Below, in pieces: positions 1 through 11,329 of a DNA stretch of 64,000 nucleotides (positions are counted from its first letter, which is position 1; every line of letters begins with the position of its first letter). The position numbers were made by a program, and so were the translations under genes. Source of the stretch: Sciurus carolinensis (lineage: Eukaryota; Chordata; Mammalia; Rodentia; Sciuridae); contig NC_062219.1 of NCBI RefSeq assembly GCF_902686445.1, positions 112,717,160 through 112,781,159 of the forward strand, given 5' to 3'. The notes beneath the pieces were generated by a model. That model made no database searches, was not told the origin of the DNA, and worked only from the letters and a program-made list of their open reading frames with translations.

Positions 1-158
1 AGGCAGGAGGAGCTTGAGTTCAAAGCCAGCCTCAGTAACTTAGTGAGGCCCTAAGCAACTCGGTGAGACCCTGTCTCTAAATGAAATATAAAAAAGGGCT
101 GGGATGTGGCTCAGTGGTTAAGCACCCCTGGGTTCAACCCTGGCACCAAAAAAAAAAA
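1..158 (+). mobile_element. Composite B1/ID SINE (5' truncated by the window)
   Basis: B1-like arm (AGTTCAAAGCCAGCCTCAG) joined to an ID-like arm (GGCTCAGTGGTTAAGC) ending in an A run; it abuts the HNRNPC fragment. Confidence 0.85.
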
Positions 159-160
159 AG

Positions 161-535
<375 letters not shown>

Positions 536-784
536 CTAGAATTTCCAGAATCATGTTAAATAGAAGTGACTTCACTGTTTTAATGCATGACTTCTTTATT
601 TTAGTGAGTACCTTATAACTTTACTTTTAAGTTTAATGTTGGATAGGCTTGAGATTTTTTTTTTAAATAGTCAAGAATAGATGCTAATTTGTAGCTAGTT
701 TCATTTTTGCCTCTATTGAGAGAATTGTGTAACCCCTCAGACTTCTTTCTTTGATCAATTATATGAGATTAAACCATCCACACA

Positions 785-885
785 GGGGCTGGGGAGATAG
801 CTCAGTCGTTAGAGTGCTTGCCTTGTAAGCACAAGGCCCTGGGTTCGATCCCCAGCGCCCAAAAAAAAAAAAAAAAAAAAAAAAA
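785..885 (+). mobile_element. ID-type SINE, young copy with target-site duplication
   Basis: Near-consensus tRNA-like head with A box (TAGCTCAGTCGTTAGAG) and B box (GGTTCGATCC), then 25 A. Flanked by a perfect 14-bp direct repeat AAACCATCCACACA at 771-784 and 883-896. Confidence 0.92.
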
Positions 886-1021
886 CCATCCACACACTTT
901 CTGGAATACATCCTTGTTTGTGATACATTACCCTCTAATGTAGTGTTAGATTTAATTTGCCAGTATTCTATATTGGGCCTTTACATCAACACTTATAAGT
1001 TGTGTTTTTCTTTCATTTGTT

Positions 1022-1240
1022 TTCTTTTTCTTTTTTTCTTTTTTTTTTTTTTTGTTGTTTTATTTTGTTTTGTTTTGGCACTGGAGATTAAACCCAGGAT
1101 ATTTAACCTTTAAACCACATCCCCAGTCCTTTTCGAGACAGGGTCTCAATAAATTGCTGAAACTGGCCTTGAACTTGCGATCCTCCTGCCTCAGCCTCCT
1201 GAGTTGCTGGGATTACAGGCATGTGCCACCACTGCTGGTT
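1022..1240 (-). mobile_element. Composite B1/ID SINE
   Basis: Reverse orientation: T-rich start, ID arm (ATCCCCAGTCC), then B1 arm ending GGGATTACAGGCATGTGCCA. Confidence 0.85.
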
Positions 1241-1375
1241 CCAAGTATGCATATTCTTAAGTGGTAACCCTCCCCACTGAAAGGCAAGCTCCCTAGAGTC
1301 AGACCTTACCTGTTTGATGCCCTATTCTATATCCCTGTACCAGGTACTCAGTGTGTACTCAAGAAATAGTTGTGG

Positions 1376-1425
1376 GGACTGGTGAGTAGCTCAGTGGTAG
1401 AGTGCTTGCCTAGCACGCAGGAGGA
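1376..1425 (+). mobile_element. ID-type SINE fragment
   Basis: GTAGCTCAGTGGTAGAGTGC head only. Confidence 0.7.
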
Positions 1426-1537
1426 AGGAAAAAAATAGTGATGAAGCCGTGAATGATGTTAAAGCTTCTTTTTTGTGCTTTCCTGTTTTGTCTATTGATC
1501 TTTTCCTTTTCTTTACAAGATTAGTCAAACTTTTATT

Positions 1538-1765
1538 TCTTCTATTTTTTTTTTGGGGGGGGGGCGTGGTACTGGGGAGTGAACGCAGGGGCACTCAACC
1601 TCTGAGCCTCATTCCCAATCCTGTTTTGTATTTTATTTAGAGTCAGGGTCTCACTGAGTTGCTTAGGGCCTTGCTAAGTTGCTGAGCCTGGTTTTGAACT
1701 CAATCCTTCTGCCTTAATCTCCCAAGTGGCTGGGATTACAGGCATGTGCCAGCACACCCAGCCTT
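1538..1765 (-). mobile_element. Composite B1/ID SINE
   Basis: Reverse orientation, T/G run followed by ID arm and B1 arm (GGGATTACAGGCATGTGCCA). Confidence 0.85.
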
Positions 1766-1823
1766 CTTGATATTTTTAAGGGGAAAAAAAAAAACACGCT
1801 ACCTTTAAAAACTTACTTTCTTG

Positions 1824-1990
1824 CAGGGGCAAGCTTGTAATCCTAGCAAGCCAGGAGGAAGATCACAAGTTAGAGGCCAGCCTAGGCAACTTAGCAAGAC
1901 CTAGTATCAAAATCAAAAATAAAAAGGGCTAGGGATGTGGCTTAGTGTTATAGCACCCTTGGGTTCAATCCCCAGTACTACAATAATTAA
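1824..1990 (+). mobile_element. Composite B1/ID SINE
   Basis: TGTAATCCTAGC ... GGGATGTGGCTTAGTG ... GGTTCAATCCCCAGTAC. Confidence 0.85.
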
Positions 1991-2040
1991 ATAAATAAAC
2001 AAACAATTCTTTAAAATAAATAAATAAAAATTCGTTTCTT

Positions 2041-2245
2041 TGCTGGGCATGGTGGTGCACACCAGTAATCCCTGCAAGTCAGGAGCCTGAGGCAAGAGGG
2101 TCACAAGTTCAAGGTGAGCTTAGGCAACTTAGCAAGACCTTGTCTAAAAATAAAATAAAAAGGACTGAAGATGTGGCTCAGTAGTAGAGCACTTGCTGAG
2201 CATGTGCAAGACCCTGGGTTTGATCACCAGTGCAGGAAAAAAAAA
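2041..2245 (+). mobile_element. Composite B1/ID SINE
   Basis: GCTGGGCATGGTGGTGCACA start, ID arm, A-rich end. Confidence 0.88.
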
Positions 2246-2257
2246 CTTTTTTTCTTT

Positions 2258-2352
2258 TTCTTTTTTTTTTTTTTGCAATGCTGAGGATTGAACCCAGGGC
2301 CTTGTACTTGTAAGGCAAGCACTCTACCAACTGAGCTATATCCCCAGTCCCT
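2258..2352 (-). mobile_element. ID-type SINE
   Basis: Reverse copy: T run, ATTGAACCCAGGGCC, AGCACTCTACCAACTGAGCT. Confidence 0.9.
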
Positions 2353-2649
2353 AAAACCTTCCTTTTTTAACAGCAGTATTCTAAAGGAGAAATGACAGGA
2401 GCTGAACCACACCCAGGACAACAGGACTCAAGGTGAAGGAACAGAGTTAAGAGCAATTGAGGAAACAGTAATAAATGGAGTAGTGGAATAAAGCTAGAGA
2501 GTCAGCCATACCTTAAGGGCTCCAAAGCAGATGTCACTGAGGAGTTAGGCGGCCCACAATAAGGATCTCTGTGGCTCTCCTCCCACAATGGCAACACCTG
2601 AATGAACACAACCCTTCAAAAACTACCTTACTCCCATCACCGGATATGA

Positions 2650-2790
2650 AAAGAATAGCACCATTTTCATCCCACAGATGAGAAAATAAGTTCAGCACAA
2701 TTATCCCACTTCCAGGACTGGAATTCTAGTCTTCAGGATCCAAGAACTTCTTGAGCAACCACTGAGCCTCTGGGACAGGGGCAGGCTTAT
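2650..2790 (+). mobile_element. MIR fragment
   Basis: Core-like CCCACAGATGAGAAAATAAG followed by diverged MIR sequence. Confidence 0.45.
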
Positions 2791-2892
2791 GGGAAAACAG
2801 AGACAAGACAAGACTTTGACCTACTCCACCAAGCTGATCATCAAGCTGGGGGCAACAAAAAAACACACCAGACAGAATAGAAAATAAGAAAG

Positions 2893-3090
2893 AGCAGGCA
2901 AGCCTGTAATCCAGCGGCTCAGGAGCCTGAGGCAGAAGGATTGTGAGTTCAAGGTCAGCCTCAGGAACTAAGTGAGACCCTAAACAACTCAGTCTCTAAA
3001 TGAAATACAAAAGGGCTGGGGATGTGGCTCAGAGGTTAAGTGCTCCTGGGTTCAATCCCTGGTACCAAAAAATAGAAAAAAAAGAAAAGA
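2893..3090 (+). mobile_element. Composite B1/ID SINE
   Basis: CTGTAATCCAGCGGCTCAGG ... GGCTCAGAGGTTAAGTGC ... A-rich end. Confidence 0.85.
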
Positions 3091-3465
3091 GCAAGCAGGC
3101 AATTTGGTGCTAAATGGTGTAGAAAAGAGACTAGATCATTAGGGATCAGAGAATAAGATCCTGGGTGGGCACTGGGACACCACACTACCTCTTACCTGGA
3201 ACACCCAGGCTTATGCTGGTCATCTTGGCATAATTATTAAAGATGGAGCTGGGAATGTCTGGATGATAAATCATCTGGTCACTCTAGCAATGCCTCACAT
3301 TTTAACCTCGCTTCACCGTTTTCACACCATCCTGTGTGATTTTTCACAGGTCCATTGTACAACAGTGATTTGGGAACTTTTTTGGTTACAGGCCTCCTAA
3401 GAATCTGATGAAAGCTATAAATTCTCCTCCCGCCAAAAAAAATAACAAACATACAAATTCTTGCA

Positions 3466-3625
3466 CACAATTTTGATATATCCTTTGACAGAGCAATTCC
3501 ACTTCCAGGAATTTATCCTACAGATATACAAGTGCAGATTAAAGACAGGTACAAGGATATTTGTGGTGGCATTGTTTACAATAGGAAACCCTCAGAAACA
3601 ACCCAGGACAACCAGTGAAATCAAG
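3466..3625 (+). mobile_element. Ancient L1 (L1M-type) fragment
   Basis: Matches the L1 3' ORF2 region: GCAATTCCACTTCCAGGAAT, TTATCCTACAGATATACA, GCATTGTTTACAATAG, AGAAACAACCCAGG. Confidence 0.75.
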
Positions 3626-3691
3626 TGGAGAAGGAGGGTGGAATGTAGACAACATTTGCTCCAGAGTTAGCTTCCCCTTAAAAGGTGTAGG

Positions 3692-3895
3692 AGAGCCCGG
3701 CAGGTGGTACAGCCTGTAATCCCAGAGGCTGGAGAGCCTGAGACAAGAGTTCAAAGCCAGTCTCAGCAAAAGCGAGGTGCTAAGCAACTCAGTGAGATCC
3801 TGTCTCTAAATAAAATACGAAACAGGGCTGGGGATGTGGCTCAGTGGTTGAGCACCCCAAGTTCAATCTCCAGTACTCAAACAACAACAAAAAAA
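3692..3895 (+). mobile_element. Composite B1/ID SINE
   Basis: GCAGGTGGTACAGCCTGTAA start, ID arm with GGCTCAGTGGTTGAGC. Confidence 0.85.
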
Positions 3896-4139
3896 GGCAT
3901 AGGAGCTTTCCTGCCCCCACCTCGTGCCCCCCCAACACAGCAAGTTCCCAGGGGAGGAAGAAACACGAGCAAGCTCACAGAAGGAGGCTAAATAATGAAT
4001 TGTAAGTGTGTGTTTTCTTTGGCTGGGGCAAGTCTGGCCACGCTCTGGGGCTGCTGGGCAAACATTTTTCATATTTTAGTAGCTGGCCCATGCCCAAGGT
4101 AGTCAGAAGTTAAGTAAGCTTGAATGAGCTGCGCCCATC

Positions 4140-4300
4140 CTCTCCCCTCCTCTCCCTTAGCCCCAAGAATTCTTAATGAGGTTCGAAGGCAGCGGCCTCC
4201 AGCAAACCAGTCTTGCTGCCTTAAATATCACTCACCCTTCACTACTTTTAATGAATGCAAATGATTCAGCAACAAAACACTTAGCCTGGAGTGAAATCCG
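4140..4300. promoter_or_regulatory. Candidate enhancer with octamer and Maf-type motifs in PTK7 intron 1
   Basis: Unique, repeat-free sequence with ATGCAAAT (4255-4262, POU octamer) directly overlapping TGATTCAGCA (4262-4271, Maf/AP-1-like). A TTAATGAG homeodomain-type core lies nearby at about 4172. This is motif matching only; conservation is unknown. Confidence 0.25.
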
Positions 4301-5209
4301 TCTTTGTGTGGCTGGTTTCACTAGCTTACAGCCCTGTGGAGCAGGGCCCTACAGGGCAGGCGGGCATCTCGGCAGAGCCTCAGGTGCCCAGGCTAGCCCA
4401 GGCAGCCTCCTGCACATCCAGGGCAGCAGAAGGCAGGACATGCACAGTACAAGGGAAGCGCCCCCCAACCCTGCTGCCCCCACTCTACCCACAAGCCCAG
4501 CCACCAGGTGCAGACCCTCAACCTCTCTCAACCTCTTTATGACTCTGGCTCCAGGGCAGAGGAAAGTGTGAGCAGGAAAAACAAAAGGTATTTCTTTGAT
4601 CTAAGAAAGGGGTTGGTCCCAGGGCACCTCAAAGGCCTGTCAGGTCACCACACATCCTGCATTCAAGGGCACTTCGCAGGAGACACGCCCACTCCCACCC
4701 CACCCCCACTTCACCTGATACCAGGTACCTAAGGGCCTCAGCAACCAAGAACCTGAAAAGTCAACTTGCATCCTCACCCTCCTACACCAACTTCATGGAA
4801 GCAACAGAGACAGTGTAAATAACCCAATTTACACCCTGTTTTCAAAGTTCTATTTTGGCAGCAAAAACTGAAAGCAATTGTCATGAGTCTGAGAGCAACT
4901 TTTAACTAATTTATTTCCATCCTGGGGCTCAGGAGATTTGTTGCATGGTGGGCCTGATCAACACCTCTCTCTCTCCAGGACTGAGGAAGCAGCCTGGCCC
5001 AGAACAGGCTGCTGTTAATTCAGAGGCTGCCTCCAGGAGACCCATGGAGGTCTGTCCATACAAGTTCTCTCTGTACTTGTCCTCTGTGAGTGTAAATGGG
5101 GAGGAAGGGAGGACTAGAGCAAAACTAGGCAACTAGTTAAACCCAGGACAATGGAGGGCCCACAGCTAACTGCCTGGTACCCTTGGACATAAAGAACTTC
5201 AAAGTAAGT

Positions 5210-5671
5210 CAGTTTTCCATATCTATAGGTTTTGCATTCATGGATTCAACCGACCTTGGAGGAAAAATTATATATATAAATTTGCATCTGTACTGAACAT
5301 GAACACTTTCTTATTACCTGAAAAATACAGTATAACAACTATTTACATAGCATTTACAATGTAATAAATAGTTTAAGTACTCTAGAGTCATTTAAAGTCT
5401 ATGGGAGGATGTGCTAGGTTACATGCAATAACTATGCCATTTTACTTTTACTTTTTTTTCCTGCCTGGCTCATTTGTTTGCAGTGCTAGGGATTAAACCC
5501 AGGGCCCTGCACATGCTGGACAGGCACTCTGCCACTGAGCTACATCTGCAGCCTCCTATGCCATTTTATATAAGGGAATTGAACATTCAGATTTTTGGTA
5601 TCCAAGTGCAGGGTGGGAGTCGGGGGCATCAAGGAACCAACAGCCCATGGATATCAAGGGACTGTATACTG
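5210..5671 (+). mobile_element. MER2 DNA transposon (Tigger group), interrupted by an ID SINE
   Basis: Diagnostic MER2-like segments: ATGGATTCAACC, CTGTACTGAACATGAACA, ATACAGTATAACAACTATTT, GGGAGGATGTGCTAGGTTA, ATTTTTGGTATCC, GATATCAAGGGACTG. The ends show CAGT...ACTG. The ID insertion at 5445-5555 splits it. Confidence 0.8.
5445..5555 (-). mobile_element. ID-type SINE inserted in MER2
   Basis: Reverse ID (GATTAAACCCAGGGCCCTGC, ACTCTGCCACTGAGCTACAT) flanked by a 13-bp repeat CTATGCCATTTTA at 5432-5444 and 5556-5568. Confidence 0.88.
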
Positions 5672-6703
5672 TTGACTTGGTTTGAAAGGAACCTGGGCCC
5701 CTTATGACCCTCATAGGGCAGAGGACATGAAGATCAGCCTCTCTTCAGAAAGAAAATAATTTCACACTGTGTTTTACAGGGCCTCCCAAATAAGTCATAT
5801 GCCATCAGAAATGTTCTTACCTGTATATCACAGGCTTTCAGGCAGAGTGCTGAAATTTTAACACCTTTTGACTCTTCTTCCTGATTGTTCAAGCACAACA
5901 TCTATAATACCTTATTCTTCTTCAAAACACTCTTAAAGGAGGGCAAAGGAACTAAAGGGGATTCACTTCATAGAGGGGCTGGGTCTCCTGGCCATTCCTG
6001 CCATCCAGCTCATCCATTAATCAGCCCTTAATCCTACCGTCCCAGGTTTAAAATTCTGGGTGACTTCACAAAAGAATGTATTCTGAACTCTCGATAAGTT
6101 GGGTGCCTAAACTTACAGACGTGAATCTGCAAGCTCACACAGTCATACAAAAGGGGCATACCTTTCTCTTTTCACCTACCATCTAAGCCCCAACCCCACA
6201 GTCAGTTCATCCCACCACCATCAAATGAGCCAGAACTCAACTGAATTAAGAATTCCTAGGCCTCTGGATTACTTGTGTTCTAAAGGGGGAAAGGTGCCAT
6301 TCAGTACCTTGGGGATCACACAAGACAGAATGAATGGCTCCAGTTGTCTCCACAAAGTTAGGATCAACCCCACACAACTATGCTGCCTGGGGAAGAAATG
6401 CTACCATCTCCTGATTGTCCCCTTCCTGTCCTCTCATGTCCCCAGCTCCTCAACTCCTGACATTTACCATGTGTCCTGTGTGCCCCTCTTTGGCCTTCTA
6501 TGTACCTCTGCCTTGTTAATTAATTTCTTCCTGTTCTGTCCCAATTCACCTACCAGACAATCCATTCCTGGAATCAATCTCTAGTCTTCCAAAGGAACAG
6601 CTCAGTCTTTTAAAAGGGAGACTCTGCCATCAAAGTCATTAAAGACATCTATCTATAGCCTGTGCTGCTACATCTCTTGACTTCTGAGTTAAAGTGCCCC
6701 CCC

Positions 6704-6725
6704 AACACACACACACACACACACA
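6704..6725. repeat. (CA)n microsatellite
   Basis: About 11 CA units after a C run. Confidence 0.9.
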
Positions 6726-7007
6726 ATATTTAGCGTAATGCCTTATGCCGTAAGCATCACTTCTTATTTATGTGCCAGACTAAACAGAAAACAGCTTCTA
6801 TTGAAAGTTACTAGCGGATGGGAAGCAAAAACAGGTCTGTATATTAACACCCTCATCACAGTTACAAACATCTTTTACTAAGCATTCACTAGTTCACACA
6901 CTAAGTCCTTCATACACTCTAGATTTCGAAGATGCACTGATTTTAAGATGCACCACTATTTATGTGCACTTAGGAAAAACAGCACCAGGTAAACAAAGAG
7001 AATGCTA

Positions 7008-7095
7008 TATAAGGGCTGGGGTTGTGGCCCAGTGGTAGAGCGCTTGCTCTACCACTAGCATGTGTGAGGCACTGGGTTTGATCCTCAGCACCACA

Positions 7096-7132
<37 letters not shown>

Positions 7133-7172
7133 AAGGTATGATGTCCATCCTCAACTAAAAAACATTTTTAAA
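7008..7172 (+). mobile_element. Extended ID SINE with foldback insertion
   Basis: ID head, (AATA)n spacer and the conserved tail CATCCTCAACTAAAA. Flanked by a 13-bp repeat AAAGAGAATGCTA (6995-7007, 7173-7185). A perfect 11-bp inverted repeat lies at 7031-7056. Confidence 0.88.
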
Positions 7173-7264
7173 AAAGAGAATGCTAAATAGTTAATTATAA
7201 ACTATATTCCAGTTTCAAAGATTTGAAAATGTGAGAAGAGCACTTAGCTTTACAGAAATACAGA

Positions 7265-7560
7265 ACTACCTCACTTAATTCTTAAAAGAACTCTAATGGA
7301 ATTGGTATTGCTATTCCCAGGTTTAAAAAGAAGAAACTGGGGCTGGGTTTGTGGTTCAGCGGTAGAGTGCTTGCCTAGCATATTCGAGGCACTGGGTTCG
7401 ATTCTCAGCACCTCATATAAATAAGAATATAAAAAGTAAAGGTCCATCAACAACTAAATAAAAATATTTGAGAAAAGAAAAGAAAAAACTGAGCCTCAGA
7501 GAAGTGAGTTAAACTGTGGTAAGAGCTCTCAGTAAGGAAGATGTGGAGCCAGAACAGAAT
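7265..7560 (+). mobile_element. MIR interrupted by an extended ID SINE
   Basis: MIR-like sequence on both sides of the SINE at 7341-7485 (TTGCTATTCCCAGG..., then AACTGAGCCTCAGAGAAGTG). Confidence 0.6.
7341..7485 (+). mobile_element. Extended ID SINE
   Basis: GGTTTGTGGTTCAGCGGTAG head, tail AAAGGTCCATCAACAACTAA. Confidence 0.88.
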
Positions 7561-7599
7561 TCTGATTTCCGAAGTTCCCTGGGAGCAATATGGGAGTAG

Positions 7600-10079
7600 G
7601 GAGTTGGGGGGGGGGGGGCGCCAGGCCTCCAACAGACCCTTCTTGGTTAAACAGCCCCATCAAAGGCAAACAACCCTGTGTGACCGATCTCTGAAACCAG
7701 GATCTTTCTTCAATTGCACCTTCACAGATTCTACTTCCAGAAACAACAACAAAAGGAAAACAGGTTTCCCCAGCTCCTTCCCTGCAAAACTGGCTGGAAG
7801 TGAGGGGGGACCTCTCAGCCAACTTGTTACATATAAAGCACTTTTAACGAGCTTTTCAAGTCCTGGGAGTGGGAGAAGCCAGGGTTCATTGGAAACCTGA
7901 TACTTTGGCAGCCAGGCGAGAGGGACTGGGCCCTTAGCATCAGCCTCTGGGGATAAACACCATCCCAAACCCCTTGTGTGCCAGAGGAGATACTTCCTGG
8001 GAGGCAGGAGGCGGCAATCCTTTTATGACAGAGCCCACCTAACAACAACCCTCCACCGGAGACCTGGTCGGGGTCTTTGTACAACCCACCTAACCATAAA
8101 CCCTCTATCTTTCCCTAAACCTGCTGGGGTTCCTCTCTCCACAAATACCTGTGACTGCCATAAATGCCCTGAAACAGCCCCCCATTTACTGCCCAGCCTG
8201 CCTGCTGCTAAATGAGGGCATTTGTTTCGAATTTGCAAATACCGAAAGCAGTGGAAACCTAAGTCCACCCCTAAAATGAAATGTTCTGCATTCCTCCTGG
8301 CCCGAAGCACAGTGCTTCAAAAGCCGGAGAGGCCCTGGCTGTTTACTCACTGGTGGGGCTATTGGGAGAGGTATTTCCCTGCTCTCTGAGGAGGCGCCTT
8401 TGATCCCAGTCTGGTGGGAAGGGGTGGAGAGGGGTGCCACCCGTGCCCAGGCGAGGTTGGGCCCACGCTCTGGGTCACCAGGAGCAGCTGTGGGGGGCCT
8501 GGAAAAGGGAGTCTCGTGGGAAGGCCCAAGTAGAGACTCGCCTCAAATTGCTGCCTGGAGACAGAGCAGGCCAGCTCAGCAGCCTCCACAAGCCCATCTT
8601 CAAGGGCCCCCGAGATGAAGGTAAAGAGGGTAAGGGAAGGCTTGGGAAGCCTAGAAGCAGCCCACAGCACTCCAACATCTTACACAGAAATAAGATGCAA
8701 ATAGTGCCCAAGGTACCAAGCAAATCAGGATACTTCATTCAAAAGGGGTACAGTGTTTACAAAATAAAAGCCTTTTGTCTTAAGGAGTTTTCAAAAACCG
8801 AAGGAGGGACATATGAGAGGTAAAGGGGGAGAGAGAAAGAAAAAAGAAAGATCCTCCTCGAGGTCCCCCCTGGCCCCTGGGTGAAGGAGGAGCCCAAATC
8901 ACAGGACCCAAAAAGTCTGCTGAGTTGGGCATTTTTTCAAACTGATCAGTTTAACAATTGGTTTAATCTTCTAAATTAACCAAACTGGTAAAATGATTTA
9001 CTGTTTATATCAGGAGTTACAAGACCAACAGCATTTCCTTGTTTTCGCCCTAAGACTGCAAGACAAGGTTTTCTTTGTTTATGATTTATTTTGTTTTTCA
9101 AGTAGCTAAGAATGAACTTTGGATCTCAAATGTCATTCTACCCCATCACCTCTCTTAAGACTCTGTTGGTCTGAAGGAGCCTTCTCCCTCTCCTCCCCAC
9201 TGGAAAACAGCTCCACTTTTGTTTCTAGTTTTATTTTTATACAAGAGGATCAGATCACCAGAGCTGTCTCTTTGCTTCCTTCCATGATGGACCTGAGAAC
9301 TTCAGAAGCTGAGAGAAACCTCAGCAGAATCCCCAAGAGAGGTCATGACTCAGCCAAGAGGAAAACACCTAGCACAATAAAACCTGCATGTCCCAGAATG
9401 TCAAAGATCGTGGTCTGACTTCTCCTGAACACCTGTGAGGTTTAAAGACTTGACTCCAAAGTCATCATGCCCTACTTCGTGCCAGGGCCTGGAGCATCAT
9501 AACCACTGCAGGAATGACTGTTGCCACCTACGTGGTCTCCATGTGAGCAGGGCCCAGTGTGCAACTCCCAGCAGGCAGCACTGGTTTGGAATGTGGTAGC
9601 GCACTTACAAGTTGGGGCCTGTAGCCTGTGACCTTCCACAAGCACCAGGTGGAAGAGACTAAGGACTTAGAGCTTGATGAGAAAAACTCTTAAACCATGG
9701 ACATTCAGGAGGAGTGTTCTGAACCTCTAGACTACGTACAGTCTGGCCATGACTCTTACAAACTTTAAGATATGTACAGACCTTTAAATGAGTCATTTGA
9801 AATTTCTAATCTTGCTTGAACAAAAAAAGATGGAGGATGGGTAATTTGGAACACAGACCCAAAAGATCTCTCCATGTGTAAGTTATTGATTTATTCCTTG
9901 CACTAAGAGCAGGAAAGCTACTCCACCCAACATTGGCAGGACTATTCCTAAACCCACCAGAGAGTCCTCTTGTTGGCAAGATCCTCGCCCCCAGCACGTG
10001 CCCCGGTGCCAAGGTACATGTGTGATGTTTCATGCTTCAGGTGATGACTGTATACAAGGGCTGTAGTGGACAGGACAGT
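7600..10079. other. Unique PTK7 intron sequence
   Basis: About 2.5 kb almost free of recognisable repeats, apart from a G run at 7607-7618. No gene seen. The lack of SINEs compared with the flanks makes it a reasonable place to look for conserved regulatory DNA. Confidence 0.5.
8930..8995. promoter_or_regulatory. Palindrome and inverted-repeat element in PTK7 intron 1
   Basis: AAACTGATCAGTTT (8939-8952) is a perfect 14-bp palindrome. It is followed by AACAATTGG and an imperfect inverted repeat (TTGGTTTAAT ... AATTAACCAA). The surroundings are unique, AT-rich and non-repetitive. Function is unknown; a SOX/homeodomain-bound enhancer is one possibility. Confidence 0.25.
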
Positions 10080-10168
10080 AGAGACTGGCACTCAAGTCTT
10101 AGCTCTGTCTATCATATACCAGCTTTGCAGAGTTGAGTAGATCATAATTTTGTGCCTCAGTTTCGTTT
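10080..10168 (+). mobile_element. MIR fragment
   Basis: Follows the MIR 5' part: CTTAGCTCTGTCTATCATAT ... TTTTGTGCCTCAGTTTC. Confidence 0.6.
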
Positions 10169-10739
10169 CAAAAACACCCTGCCCCCCCCCCCAGACACAC
10201 ACATACAAAAAACCACCCTTGTCCTGCCTAGTGCTGAGCCTGTTGATAGGACCCAATGTCAGCGTGGGTGGAAAGCATTTTGTAAATTATAAAGCAGGGT
10301 GCAGTTGTCGGTTATTACAGAGGAGGCTCTTCCAAAGCACACCCAGTCCTCCCCAGCTTCAAACCCCCCCACCCCCCCACCCCGCTATTCTCCCTTCTGT
10401 GTGCAAAAGAGGACTAAAGACACACGTAAGCCCTCTCTTACTCAGAGAAAATCTCTCATTTTTATTCCTAAGAATATCCCAAACCTCTCCAAACTATTCC
10501 AACCTTTCCACTCCCCTTTGCACCCAGGGAATCACACCCTAACACCCACACCACCAGTTGACTGGGTCGAAAGGCACCTGTGCCCACACACTAGAGAATA
10601 AAATGCAGCCATCAGATTACAGTCTTTCCCCAAAACCAAAGGCAAGGAGGACAACCTGTGAGGTGTGGGCAGAAACACAGCCAGAGGAGCCACACTGGGT
10701 CAGCTTCAAAGCTCACCCACAGCAAAGTCCCTCCAGGGT

Positions 10740-10815
10740 CTTCTTCCATCCTGGAACTGAGACCCAGAGAGGATGGGACCTGCCCATGGTTACACAAGCA
10801 GTCTGGGGCAAACGT
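10740..10815 (+). mobile_element. MIR fragment
   Basis: GGAACTGAGACCCAGAGAGG and CCCATGGTTACACAAGCAGT match the MIR core. Confidence 0.6.
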
Positions 10816-11329
10816 GGAAGCAGGGTTCCTATCTCTCCACTCCTAGTCTGGTCCAGGACATCCTAGGCTTAGGAGGTGTGGACATCACCAGGATCCCTTC
10901 AAGGCATGGGACCCACGTTTGAGACTAAGGTGATACCACTCTTGCATGGTTCCTTTATATCAGGAGTGCTCACACACTTTACCTGGGGGCCTGGAGGATC
11001 CAGGGAGAGAGAACACTGGAGATAGAAAGTCTGAAGCTCCATTTTGAAATATGAAATAAACTCTGAGCATCCCCTTCCTTGAAGACTCAGCCAATCTTCT
11101 GCACCAATTATTACATGAAGCTAGCAGCCTGCATTGCCAGGCAGCAAAATCCTCTGGTGGGCAAAGCAGTCTAAAAACAGACCAAGACCTCAGCAACCTC
11201 TGATAGGCAATGTGAAGTAGGTACAGTACTGTGGCCCCAGCCTCCAGGCTTCTCCTACTGTGTTATAGGAAGCAGTACCCCACTTTAGGAGGCAGAACAG
11301 TGGCAAAGAGGGTTCATTTAAAATATAAC

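Noticed and set aside
785..860. tRNA gene
   Set aside because: A and B boxes are present, but the A tail, the target-site duplication and many similar copies show an ID SINE.
1052..1267. Short plus-strand open frame and many others of 60-130 codons across the introns
   Set aside because: They are read from SINE sequence (LLSCWDYR, LNPGYLTF and similar peptides recur in many copies).
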